Positions 7,262 through 16,076 of a DNA stretch of 21,576 bases are shown piece after piece. The notes beneath the pieces were generated by a model. The model was not told the origin of the DNA. It saw nothing but the letters and a program-made list of their open reading frames with translations, and made no database searches. The position numbers and the translations under genes were made by a program. Origin of the DNA: CAZGSV01 sp964528605 (GTDB lineage Bacteria; Armatimonadota; Zipacnadia; CAZGSV01); assembly GCA_964528605.1 (NCBI GenBank), contig CAZGSV010000054.1:1-21576 (forward strand). Direction: 5' to 3'. How positions within the stretch are numbered: the stretch's first letter is position 1; each line of letters opens with the position of its first letter.

Positions 7262-9343
7262 ATGAGACGATGGCTGATCGTGGGGGCTCTGGTTGGGTTC
7301 GTCCTGTCGGCGGGTGGGGCGGCGTTGGCTGTAGCCCCTGCGCCCATTCGGGGGATATACATTGGGGCGGACCAATGCACGGATGACCTTCTCGATGCAC
7401 TGGCCAACGTCGGGATCAAGACGCTCTTCTGCGTCTACAACGGCTTCGAGCCGGAGGAGAACCTGAGGCCCGTTCTGGAGCGCGCCCGCGCCCGCGGGAT
7501 GCGAGTCTTCTGGGCGATGTTTTTCCACGGCGGCCCGGAGATCGCGCGTGGCTTTGAGAACAACCCGCGGAGGTTCGTCCTACCTGACGGCACGGTCACC
7601 CAGCGCACCAACTGTCCCCTCGACCCCATCTACTGGGAAAGGGCGGCGGCTGAGCGCGCTCTGGTGCTGGCGGGCATGGCCGGGCAAGACCCCGCTATCA
7701 GCGGCATCGCATACGATGTCGAGATGTATGAAGGCGCCGCCGACGCCGGCTGGGACACCCTCTGCTACTGCGATGACTGCCTTGCCGAGTTCTTTCGCTC
7801 TATCGGGCGTGCCGAGTCGCCCCAGAAGATCGTGACCACCGAGCGGGTCTCGTGGCTAGAGGCTCAAGGGCTCACAGACGCCTACGCTCAGTTTCAACAC
7901 GAAGGGGTCCGGCGGATAACCAAAGACATTGCGGACCGGGCGCATGCGATAGACCCCGGTTTCGCTTTCGCCCTCCTGCCCTACACCGGGGCGTGCCGCG
8001 ACGACATTATCGCTGGGTTCGGCACGGCTGAGGCACCCGTGCTCGTAATGGGCGAGGACACGTACTCCGCAGGCTACCGCCGCGACGTCGAGGGGACCAG
8101 ACGCCGTCTCGCTCAATCCGGCCTACACGCTCGGGTGGTGACCGGCTTCTGGCTCCACAAGCGTCCGCCCGAGGAATGGATTGCCCACGCCTACCTCTCC
8201 TCCACGCAACTCGACGGGTACTGGCTCTACGAGGAGTTCCCCTTCAGGGAGATTCTCCTGGCCTCGGATGCGGCTCTGCGCGAACAGCGAGGCTTCGAGG
8301 GCGAGCCGCAGGAGTGGCGCTCTGCGTTTGCGCGAGCGAATCGGGAGGCCGACGCCGTGCTCGCGGATCCCACGCACGCTCCGGACGTTCCTTTGTTGCC
8401 GCTGCGACGGCCCGACTGGGCGTTCGACTTTGCGGCGATGCCTCTTGAGACGAGTAGCCCGGAGTTGCGTGCGGCCCCACGCGAATGGAAGAACGTGGGG
8501 TGCTGGTGGTCGGGGGCCTACCTCGACATTTCAGCCACGGCCGCCGGGCAGTCGGTCAGGTTTGCCCTGCCGGAGGGCTTGATGGGTCCGCACCGCGTCC
8601 GGCTTTGGCTGGCCTGCGGGCCCGATCACGGGATGGTGCAGGCCTACCTTGACGGGAAGCCGGTTGGGCAGCCTACCGATACCTACGCTTCGCGCTACGG
8701 CCCGGCCGCTGACCTCATCACTGCGCAAATGAACTTGGGCGAGCACCCGCATGACCTTCGCCTTGAGGTCGTTGGCAAGTCGCCGTCCTCCAGCGGCTTT
8801 CGCTTGGGCGCTGATTGCCTCTATCTGGACTACCTGGGCGCCTTTTGCGACGAGTGGATGGTGATTGGGCCCTTCCCCAACCCGGAGCATCACGGGTATC
8901 ACACCCCTTGGGCCCCAGAGATAGAACGCGACCTAGAGGCGTTCTATGCAGGTCGCTATGGGCAGAACCTCAGGTGGCAGCCTGCCCGAGCGGGAGACCG
9001 AGGGATGGTCAACTTGGCTGAGATGCTCGAGCCAAACGAGTGGGTCGTGGCGTACGCCCTGACGTACGTCTACTCGGAGCGCGAGCGGGTTGCCCGCATG
9101 CTCATTGGCAGTGACGACGGAATCAAGGTCTGGGTCAATGGCTCGCTGGTGTGGGGCAAACTGGCCGTGCGTGGGTTGGATCCGGATGCGGACCGGTTCC
9201 CGGTGAGGCTGCGCGCAGGGTGGAACGAGATTCTGTGCAAGGTCGAGCAGGGCGAAGGGAAGTGGGGCGTGCGCCTCCGCGTCACATGGCCGGACGGCTG
9301 CCCTCGCTACGCGGCCGTCCCACCTTCGTTGAATCTGCAATAG
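7262..9343 (+). CDS. Secreted TIM-barrel protein with two beta-sandwich domains, function unknown
   Basis: A 693-residue protein with a clear signal peptide (MRRWLIVGALVGFVLSAGG, cleavage near 23-30). Residues about 28-390 look like a glycosidase-type (beta/alpha)8 barrel: GIYIGADQCTDDLLDALANV, RGMRVFWAMFFHGG, then GIAYDVEMYEG, where the Asp-x-Glu on a strand end is a candidate catalytic pair, and VLVMGEDTYSAGY. About 410-525 is a jelly-roll-like sandwich. About 540-693 is a second sandwich of a kind common in secreted proteins of Armatimonadota/Planctomycetota-type bacteria (DEWMVIGPFPNPE; MLIGSDDGIKVWVNGSLVW; AGWNEILCKVEQGEGKWGV). I cannot name a characterised family. A role in binding or cleaving an extracellular glycan is inferred from the fold and from the divergent DUF4838 gene. 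Confidence 0.8.
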   Translation: MRRWLIVGALVGFVLSAGGAALAVAPAPIRGIYIGADQCTDDLLDALANVGIKTLFCVYNGFEPEENLRPVLERARARGMRVFWAMFFHGGPEIARGFENNPRRFVLPDGTVTQRTNCPLDPIYWERAAAERALVLAGMAGQDPAISGIAYDVEMYEGAADAGWDTLCYCDDCLAEFFRSIGRAESPQKIVTTERVSWLEAQGLTDAYAQFQHEGVRRITKDIADRAHAIDPGFAFALLPYTGACRDDIIAGFGTAEAPVLVMGEDTYSAGYRRDVEGTRRRLAQSGLHARVVTGFWLHKRPPEEWIAHAYLSSTQLDGYWLYEEFPFREILLASDAALREQRGFEGEPQEWRSAFARANREADAVLADPTHAPDVPLLPLRRPDWAFDFAAMPLETSSPELRAAPREWKNVGCWWSGAYLDISATAAGQSVRFALPEGLMGPHRVRLWLACGPDHGMVQAYLDGKPVGQPTDTYASRYGPAADLITAQMNLGEHPHDLRLEVVGKSPSSSGFRLGADCLYLDYLGAFCDEWMVIGPFPNPEHHGYHTPWAPEIERDLEAFYAGRYGQNLRWQPARAGDRGMVNLAEMLEPNEWVVAYALTYVYSERERVARMLIGSDDGIKVWVNGSLVWGKLAVRGLDPDADRFPVRLRAGWNEILCKVEQGEGKWGVRLRVTWPDGCPRYAAVPPSLNLQ

Positions 9344-9443
9344 CCGTTCCGGCCGCACGCCGGGCCCAGGTGGAGCAGACGCCCTCGCGCCGCGCTAGCC
9401 GGGCGCGGCTCAACAAGGCCATCCGCGAAAGGTGGTAACGACA

Positions 9444-10945
9444 ATGAAGCGTGCGTTCCTGCTGAGCGCAATGCTTGTTGCCGCATTGGGGCTGCGCAGC
9501 ACGGCGCAAGAACAAGCGAGGCCGGTGAAAGTGGTGGTGGAGGCGGAGGACTTCGCGCCAACAAATCCCGACGGGTGGCGGGTGATTCGCTTTGGGGAGA
9601 ACTACTTCTGCGACGCTATCGGAGCCTCGTACATCTCGCGCGAGCAGCTGCTTTCGGCGCCGGAGCAGTGCACTCGTGCGGAGGCAGTGAAGGCGGTGAC
9701 CATCCCGCGGAGCAGGGGGTACAGGGTGTGGGTCCACTATGAGGCGCCGCACATGTACAACACCCGCTTTGGGCTGCGGATTGAGGAGGGGGGGGAGACG
9801 GTCTTTGACCACGCCTTCGGCGGGGCCGACCACATACGCCTGTGGCCGCTTGGCGGCGGACTGGCTCGGCAATGGAACCCGGGGTACGGCGGGGGAGACA
9901 ATGTGGTTTGGGAGGGTTATGAGACCCGTCTGCGACGCGGGGAGGCAACGTTCGTCCTGTACACGATGGACAATGCCGAGCCCGCAGCCAAGCGCAACGT
10001 GGATGTCATTTTCCTGACCACGGACCTCTCCGACCTGCCGAAGGAGCACTACGACCCCTTCTTCAACGAACTACGCGAGCCGGGGCGGCTCTTCGTGCGG
10101 GTGAAGAATCCCCCAGGGGCGGGGAGAAGCGTGCTGCTCGGTCTGAGTTTCAGTTACAATCGGCGGCCCTGGGGCGGGGGGGCGCGCGGATTGGGCAGCG
10201 GGGGCTAGTGGAGGCGGGGCCGACCGAGTACGACTACATTCGGCCCGGGCGCACGTCGCTCTGGACGGACATCAGCCCGTGGCTCGACACCGTGCACCAG
10301 ACGGCAATCCGGATCGGTGTTGAAACCGCGAACAGGGAACCGGCGCGTGCGGTGGAACTAGAGGTCGCCGGTGGGCCCGGCGGGGAGCCGCTGTTTCGCC
10401 GGTTCAACATTCCAGAGGGCGTGAGCGACTTCGGCATCGTTATGCCGGTGGACTTCAACCCGGAGGAGATGCTCTCGTTTCTGGAGGTAAGCCGGAAACA
10501 GGTTGAGTACGTGCGCGCATTTCCTGAGAAGGGACGCCTGCCGAGGCGGATTCTCTTCTATGCCAGTGTGGGCGCGGCGGACCCGGTGGGCAGCGAGTTG
10601 GCGCGTTCGCAGTTCGAACTCAAGCGGCTGCTGGGATACAACACGCTTACCGGTTTGGGCGGGCAGGCAGGCTTGGAGGCGATGCGGGGGATGGGAATCG
10701 AGCCGGCCCGGACGGTGCTCTATCACGAGTACCGTTTGGACTTGCGCGAGGAGCATTTCCGGCAGATAGCGGAGCAGTTCCGCCAGGGCAGGATGCTGCC
10801 GTATCTGCGGGTGGTGAGCGTGGGTGACGAAGTCAGCCTCAGTGAGTACGTGCCCCAAGAGGGGCGAGAGGAGGACTTCCGCAAGTGTCTTCAGGCGAAG
10901 GGGTTGAGCCCGGCGGAGGTGAAGGCGGCAAGGGGCCGCAGGTAA
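9444..10945 (+). pseudogene. Secreted carbohydrate-binding-like protein, split by a frameshift
   Basis: Two adjoining frames (9444-10208 and 10208-10945) read as one protein of about 500 residues. The start ATG at 9444 has GAAAGGTGG upstream and opens a signal peptide (MKRAFLLSAMLVAALGLRST). Residues about 25-190 look like a galactose-binding/CBM-like sandwich (VVVEAEDFAP; YRVWVHYEAP; ATFVLYTMDNAEP). Sense in frame 1 ends near SFSYNRRPWG, and frame 2 continues with RGGARIGQRGLVEAGPTEYD. The switch corresponds to one missing base in or near the run of seven G at 10176-10182. The second half looks like the front of a barrel or helical domain and stops after EVKAARGRR, which seems premature, so the gene is probably also truncated at its 3' end. 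A sequencing or assembly error in the G run remains possible. Confidence 0.65.
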
Positions 10946-11042
10946 CCTGACCAGGCGACGATCCCGATGCGGTTGGCCTGTGCAGGTCGATGGCTCACGG
11001 TGTGCCGATGAACGTGGGGCAGCCGAAGCATGCTTGGGGTGC

Positions 11043-11092
11043 CGATTGGCTAGGACGATCAAAGAGGATGGATGGGGGATGAGGTTGATTTT
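11043..11092 (+). repeat. Imperfect direct repeat, copy 1 (decayed gene start)
   Basis: About 50 bases resembling 11892-11940. Both copies share GATTGG, then TCAAAG, then a G-rich ribosome binding site followed by an ATG opening MRLxL. Here the ATG at 11079 starts a signal-peptide-like MRLILVGLPG that collapses into nonsense and stops at 11178-11180. It is a remnant of a secreted-protein gene start. Confidence 0.4.
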
Positions 11093-11186
11093 GGTTGGGT
11101 TGCCGGGCGTCAGGCCGGCATGCGTGGCTGAGATGGGGCGAGGGGCCCAGCGCGGGGATCACACGCGCGGAGGCGGTTGAGGGAGT

Positions 11187-11867
11187 ATGCACACGATACT
11201 ACCGGAATTCCTGTGGTCAATGAAACGCATCAGGAACAACTTCTGTCTCAGTTGCCTGTCGCTCAACTTCTTGAAGATGGGGCCGTTCAGGCAGGATGTG
11301 GTTCTACGGGTACAGATGTCGGAGAACCTGGTGAGGGCCGAGTCTCTTAACTCGGTGGACGGGGATCTGGAGGCGGAATACTGCAACTCGGTTCGCAGGC
11401 ACTTCCTGAACGACATGGTCATCGCTTATGAAAGGTATTCCACGCTAATGATTGCCTCTCATAGGAATGGGCAGCGTCGAATCGACCCAAGCGTAATGGA
11501 TGACAGACGCCTGGGCGCACCCCTCTTCGAGCAACTCCAATGCGTTTATCATCCAGACGACGTCACCTTTCTAGTGCAACTGCGACGACTTAGAAACTCG
11601 ATTGTCCACTACAACGGCGTGTATTCCGCCACAAATCCATTGAACTACACCTTTGGAGCCGAGACCTACGAGTCTAGGGGGAAAGAAGGGCAGGAGATAT
11701 CAGCGGAGTTCGACACACTGATGTGGATCCGCGGCCGTCTGATCGAAACGGTTGAAAGGGGTAATTCCAGCTACTTTGTGCACCATCCTTTACCGGTGGC
11801 GTCCGACTCCGTTATGAGACATGCTTCGGTGCTCACAGTGGGGGCGAGGGGCACAGGGCTCCGGTGA
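11187..11867 (+). CDS. HEPN-like protein of unknown role
   Basis: A 226-residue soluble, helix-rich protein with no signal peptide. GAGGGAG lies directly before the ATG. Seen in sequence: a segment LRRLRNSIVHYNG with Arg136-x4-His141, which fits the R-x4-6-H motif of HEPN ribonuclease domains with the often-seen Asn after the Arg; a long helical front; and YERYSTLMIA upstream. HEPN proteins act as RNA-cleaving toxins or defence effectors, or as inactive scaffolds. Which applies here cannot be told, and the assignment itself is by motif only. Codon use is clearly less GC-biased than in the neighbours (many AAC/AAT, ATA, TTA-type choices), suggesting separate acquisition. No antitoxin-like partner (for example an MNT-type nucleotidyltransferase) is adjacent. 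The last about 20 residues may be read-through. Confidence 0.55.
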   Translation: MHTILPEFLWSMKRIRNNFCLSCLSLNFLKMGPFRQDVVLRVQMSENLVRAESLNSVDGDLEAEYCNSVRRHFLNDMVIAYERYSTLMIASHRNGQRRIDPSVMDDRRLGAPLFEQLQCVYHPDDVTFLVQLRRLRNSIVHYNGVYSATNPLNYTFGAETYESRGKEGQEISAEFDTLMWIRGRLIETVERGNSSYFVHHPLPVASDSVMRHASVLTVGARGTGLR

Positions 11868-12266
11868 GCCGGGGCTGGCGCGCCGCCGAAGGGATTGGGT
11901 GGCTGTCAAAGGGAGGGATGGGGCATGCGGCTGATGCTGCTGGCGTGTGTGGGGTTGGCGGGGGTGAGGGCGGGGCTTGGAAGTGGTTTTGGGGCTGTAT
12001 ATCGGGGTGGAGTGGGGCCGTGTCTTGTGCCGGTGGTTAATGGGAGTTTGGAGGATCGGTGCTGGGGGAGGTGGCGCCTATGGGGAGTCCTGGAGGTCGG
12101 TCCGTGGAGGGCTCGCGGGCGAGCAGCAGTGCCAACGGGCCGAGGCTCAGAAGGGGCGAGCGCAGCAATGTGAACCCTCCTCACTTTGCCTTGGCTTGAA
12201 GACGCTCGCGGCCGCTGGCGTAGCCTGTGGCGGGGCGCTGGGCAGGCGGCGCCGACATCGCCAGTC
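11868..12266. other. 400-base gap with a decayed gene start
   Basis: No intact gene. It contains repeat copy 2 (11892-11940) and, following its ATG at 11925, about 45 codons that resemble a secreted protein start: signal-like MRLMLLACVGLAGVRAG, then LVPVVNGSLED, a motif typical of the first strand of carbohydrate-binding sandwich domains. After that the frame appears shifted by one base and loses sense. Confidence 0.45.
11892..11940 (+). repeat. Imperfect direct repeat, copy 2 (decayed gene start)
   Basis: Partner of 11043-11092, lying on the other side of the HEPN-like gene. GGGAGGGATGGGGC precedes the ATG at 11925, which opens a signal-peptide-like sequence. The two copies bracket about 0.8 kb containing only the HEPN-like gene. 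Confidence 0.4.
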
Positions 12267-14750
12267 TCACTCACTCAGTTCCGGTTCGGGCCAGCCGACG
12301 GCCTTGGGGGCGAGGAAGAAGGCGGGGAAATGCTTGGCGCTGCCGAGGTCAATCACCGCAGGCGCCTCCTGCCACGGCTGGGCAACGGCGACTGGAGCAG
12401 GGGCCTCGGCCAGCAAGCGAGCGTAGGCGTTGCAGGCCTGCCGGAGGTATTCGGGCTCGTTGGTTAGAGCGAAGGCGTAGGCCAGACACTCGAGCATCTG
12501 ACTGGTGCACGCGGGGCTGAAGCGCGGGGTGTTCTTATACCAGTCGAGGCCGGTCTTCTCGAACTGAAGCGGGTTGCCGCGCCAAGTGGAATCAGCGAAG
12601 CCTTTGCCGTCCTCCGTGCGAGACCGGTTGACCATGAAGGCCACGCCCTGGAGAAAGGCTTGAGCGACGTCGTCGTCGCCGGTGACCTGGTGGAAGCGCA
12701 TCAAGCCGCGAAGAACGACGGACTGGCTCACGCCGCCTTTGTCGCTAAAGATGTTCTCGCCAGCACCGACCGTGCGCTCGAAGCCGGCGGCCTGGTCTAG
12801 GGCACCGGGCGACCGCGCAAACCAAGAGCCGTCTTGGTTCTGCGTGCGGAGCAGGTAGGCGGCGCAACGCCGAGCGGCCTCGAGGTAGCCTTGGCGGCCG
12901 GTGGCTTCGTAGAGAGCGCAGAGGCCGACGAGCGCTTGGCCGTTGTCGGCAATCCACTGCTGGGCGTCGGGCCTGGCTTCCACGTAGATGGCGCCCTCCG
13001 GCTCCATGGCGGCCGTCATTGCCTCGCCCATCTTGAGGCCCACCTCGCAAGCACGGCGGTCGCCCGTGAGGAAGGCGTAGTTGAGCAGACCCTCGACGTA
13101 ACTGTGGGACATGCTCACGCAGAGCGCGGTGTGCGGAGAGGTGTAGAGTTGGTAGTCCTCTTTGTCGGGGAGAATGCCCCCGCCCTCGAGGCGCTTGTCG
13201 GTGTGGAAGTGACGGACGTCAACGTCGCAGTAGTGGCGGACCATGGGCGCAACAAAAGGCAGATGGGCGGGATTGCCCGTGCGGACGAATTGCACTAGCA
13301 GGTCTTGGATGAGGTCGTGCTGAAGGTTGGAATAGCCGTTGCCGCCGAAGTCGCGGAGGCCATACATTCGACGCTTCGCGCGCAGGTCGCGGAATGATTG
13401 AGTCTGCGCCTCAAGGCGAGACTCACCCACTGGGCAGGCGGCCTGGCCCTCAGAGGCGGTGATGAGGGGATTGCCCACGAAGGCGCTGCTGACCGCCGCC
13501 CACTCCGGCTGCACCGCCGGGACCAGCGGCTGATTGAAGGCGGCGAGGGTGGCGGGAAGGTCCGCGGCGTCGGGCCTGTGGAGCAGGAGCAGCAGGCGGT
13601 GGGTCTTGGCGAAGCCCTTGGGGAAGTCCAAGGGAGGCACGGCCTGCGGCCAGAGGCCTAGGCTCACGGTCTGGGCCTCGGCGCACAGTTCTTTGGGGAA
13701 GTTCTGCCAGAAGTCTTCCACCGCGAGGGTCAGCGCGGCGCCGCCGACGGGGACGGTCATCCACCCTTGGGCCCGCTCGCCCCGGCCTATCTCATCCTCC
13801 GGTGCATATCCCAGACCACGGTGGAGGGCGTACGAGTCGTCCGAGTACTGCACCAGATTGGCCGGGGAGGGGAATACCCCGACTCCGCCGAAGGTCGCGG
13901 AGTCTATCTGGTCCGGCAAAGTGAACGAGATGCGCCAGTCCTTGATGTAGTCCCACGCGCGGTGGGAGACGCGGTAGCGCAAGAAGGACAGCCCCTCGGT
14001 GTAGCGCTCGAGTTTGATGGGCGGGACCTCGTACTTCATGTCGGCCACCTTGGGCTCGTCAGGGTGGTCGGCGGCAATGAGGGTGTAGGCGATGGTCAGA
14101 TAAGGTTTGCCGGCGTAAGCGGTGAGGCGTACGAGCGCTCTTGTGAAGTGGCTGCCGTCGGCTGAGGCGAGCCAGCCCTCGGAGCGGATGACCCCCTTCA
14201 GGGGGCCCGTCTCCTCGATCTCCACAACCTCCGGGCGGCTAATCCCGCCACAGAACCGTCTGCCTTGTAGGTCAGTGACGCTGGGGCCCGAATCCTCTCC
14301 CGCGCACAGGAGCATCTCACCGTCGGCTAAGTGACCGTCACCGTCCAGGTCAAGCCAGGCGCGTTCAACGATGGTCAGTCGGGCCTTGCTGATCTCGAAC
14401 CTGGCCGGGCCGGTGGTGATGATGATGGAGTCCCCTGTGTCCCGCACCCAAAGGCGGTCTTGGGCCTCGACGGTGGCTGGCTGCGGTGCCACTTCGATCC
14501 TGGCGGTGGCCATTTGGTCGGCGCAGGCGCTGATCTGCGTGTCGAGGATCGCCCATCGGACGGAGCCGTCGGGCCAGGTGGCAGCCACGCGCACTTGCTG
14601 CGGGAGATCCCGCCCCGCGTCATCGAGGAGGCGGATCGTCCGGACGTTCACAAGCATTCCCTTCGGGAAGGGCACGCCCAAGGTAACAGGCTCGGCCTGG
14701 CGCGGGACGTTCGCTAGTTCGTGAAAGCGCACTTCCGGGCCTACCGTCAT
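12267..14750 (-). CDS. PcRGLX/YetA-like polysaccharide-acting protein
   Basis: About 827 residues from the ATG at 14750. The N-terminus (about 1-90) matches the RIFT-barrel domain of PcRGLX/YetA-like proteins: VTLGVPFPKGMLVNV, then VAATWPDGSVRWAILDTQ. A central beta-sandwich follows (about 90-400), then an alpha/alpha-toroid (about 430-800) with MYGLRDFGGNGYSNLQHDLI, QLYTSPHTALCVSMSHSYVE and QDGSWFARSPG. The name-giving relative is an exo-rhamnogalacturonan lyase, so action on a uronic-acid-containing polysaccharide is plausible, but the substrate is inferred. Oddity: no signal peptide and no clear ribosome binding site. The start overlaps the broken end of a symporter pseudogene, so the natural 5' end was probably deleted and the gene may be unexpressed or retained in the cytoplasm. 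Confidence 0.82.
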   Translation of the reverse strand: MTVGPEVRFHELANVPRQAEPVTLGVPFPKGMLVNVRTIRLLDDAGRDLPQQVRVAATWPDGSVRWAILDTQISACADQMATARIEVAPQPATVEAQDRLWVRDTGDSIIITTGPARFEISKARLTIVERAWLDLDGDGHLADGEMLLCAGEDSGPSVTDLQGRRFCGGISRPEVVEIEETGPLKGVIRSEGWLASADGSHFTRALVRLTAYAGKPYLTIAYTLIAADHPDEPKVADMKYEVPPIKLERYTEGLSFLRYRVSHRAWDYIKDWRISFTLPDQIDSATFGGVGVFPSPANLVQYSDDSYALHRGLGYAPEDEIGRGERAQGWMTVPVGGAALTLAVEDFWQNFPKELCAEAQTVSLGLWPQAVPPLDFPKGFAKTHRLLLLLHRPDAADLPATLAAFNQPLVPAVQPEWAAVSSAFVGNPLITASEGQAACPVGESRLEAQTQSFRDLRAKRRMYGLRDFGGNGYSNLQHDLIQDLLVQFVRTGNPAHLPFVAPMVRHYCDVDVRHFHTDKRLEGGGILPDKEDYQLYTSPHTALCVSMSHSYVEGLLNYAFLTGDRRACEVGLKMGEAMTAAMEPEGAIYVEARPDAQQWIADNGQALVGLCALYEATGRQGYLEAARRCAAYLLRTQNQDGSWFARSPGALDQAAGFERTVGAGENIFSDKGGVSQSVVLRGLMRFHQVTGDDDVAQAFLQGVAFMVNRSRTEDGKGFADSTWRGNPLQFEKTGLDWYKNTPRFSPACTSQMLECLAYAFALTNEPEYLRQACNAYARLLAEAPAPVAVAQPWQEAPAVIDLGSAKHFPAFFLAPKAVGWPEPELSE

Positions 14751-14759
14751 GGCGACACC

Positions 14760-15548
14760 GTCGCTCGTCGGGGACGCTGAAGTAGCGTTGGGCGGCTTTC
14801 TCGGTGTTCGCTGCGGTCGCGAGCATGACCATCCAAGCAAAGATGTGGATCCAACTCTTGAACTCGTTGGAGAAGGGCCTGCTTGGGTCCACGGGCAAGA
14901 GGTGGCCCTGGGGCAACGAACTTACGAGCGCCCCGATGCCGCCGACTTTGGCCACACTCAACGGCGCGACCACCACGACCACAACGAACAGGAAGACGAA
15001 CTGCACCACGTCGAGGATCGAAACCGCCCACATGCCGCCCAGAAGCGTATAGACCAATGTGATCAGCCCGATGATGACGATCAGGACATCAACCGAGAGC
15101 GGAACTTACACGGAGAAGAACTTGCATAGGGCGTTGAGTCCGATGGCGCCGCTGAGGAAGAGCATCACTGACAAGAACCACGAGTAAACCCGGTTGGTCG
15201 TCCGGTTGTAGCGTTCGTTGAGGAACTGCACGGGCGTGAGGACGCGTGAGCGTCGCCAGCGCTTGGCCATTACCAAAGCGGCAAAGAGGTAACCGGCGAT
15301 TGCGCTCATGAAGCAGAAGATGATGGTGGAGCCGTAGCGGCAGGCCATGCCCGCGGCCCCGGTGAAAGTTCAGGCAGAGAAGTTGCCCATGTAGATGCTC
15401 AGGCCGGCCACCCACCAAGGGAGTACATTGCCGCTGGTGAAGAAGTCGCGCCCGCCCTTGATGACCCTGCGGAAGTAGACCCCTACTCCCTCACCAGGAC
15501 GAGATAGACAGCCACTACCGCGCCGTCCACTAGGCTGATTGGTTTCAC
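14760..15548 (-). pseudogene. Sodium:solute symporter (SSS family) pseudogene
   Basis: The first half (about 260 codons) of an SSS-family sodium/sugar symporter, starting at a likely GTG (15548). Recognisable segments are GAVVAVYLVLV (TM1), GRDFFTSGNVLPWWVAGLSI, NFSA-stop-TFTGAAGM, the helix FCFMSAIAGYLFAALV, TPVQFLNERYNRTTNRVYSW, VYTLLGGMWAVSILDVVQFV and AANTEKAAQRYFSVPDE. It is inactivated by a frameshift near 15488, a TGA at 15370-15372 replacing the conserved Trp before TFTGAAG, and a TAA at 15106-15108. The C-terminal half is missing, since sense ends abruptly near 14760 where the PcRGLX-like gene begins in another frame. When intact it would have imported a sugar or related solute with sodium, probably as partner of the neighbouring enzymes. 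Confidence 0.85.
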
Positions 15549-15834
15549 CTTTGCACCTGCTCGGATGCGTCCCCGACCTTCGCCGCTGCGCCGATGCCGA
15601 GCGCAGGCACAATACGGGACCCGGATGTGCAACCGGCCCGGCTGCGGAACGCCACCGCCAGGAAGCACACCCCGGCCCTCTCACAACGAGAGGCACCTGG
15701 CGGCCAGAGCCAAGTGCCGCTCCCGCCGCCCAGGGTTATCTACCAAATGGCAAGCGCAGGCGCAGGCGCCTAAGGAGGGAACGGCCACCTGAGATGCGGC
15801 CGCTTTCGGTGCTCCCCGGGCTGCGGCACAGCTC

Positions 15835-16056
15835 GCCTGCCCCCATTGGTGGTGCCATATTTCGTGTCACACTGCCATCGTGTGCGACCACGGCCGGCAG
15901 GCAGAGCGTAGCGGAGCTGGCCGGCCATGGTTGGACCGCTTCTGGGGCGGGCGGGCGATAGTCCAAGGCGCTGTGGGGGTGCACGGCGTTATACTGCACG
16001 CGCCAGCGGCGGATCAGGACCCGCGTTTCCAGCGGCGTACGGAAGGCCTGCGCGCT
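15835..16056 (-). mobile_element. IS3-type transposase C-terminal remnant
   Basis: On the minus strand about 70 codons match the end of IS3-family OrfB transposases: LETRVLIRRWRVQYNAVHPH followed by SALDYRPPAPEAV, the typical end of the integrase core with the YN-x-x-x-PHSAL pattern, then the loose tail ending MAPPMGAG. The catalytic DDE residues lie upstream in the family and are absent here. The fragment begins within about 20 bases of the rnpB 3' end, where sense changes abruptly, so the element was cut at or inserted near that point. The stretch 15549-15834 shows nothing recognisable. Confidence 0.75.
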
Positions 16057-16076
16057 CAACCGCGGCAACAGAACAG

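Noticed and set aside
10173..10183. Programmed -1 ribosomal frameshift at the G7 run
   Set aside because: The run could slip, but no downstream stimulatory structure or conserved frame arrangement is evident and the gene is apparently truncated anyway. A one-base indel is simpler.
15370..15372. UGA read as tryptophan in the symporter
   Set aside because: The TGA does replace a conserved Trp, but the same gene also has an in-frame TAA and a frameshift, and TGA is a normal stop elsewhere in the window, so the gene is simply broken.
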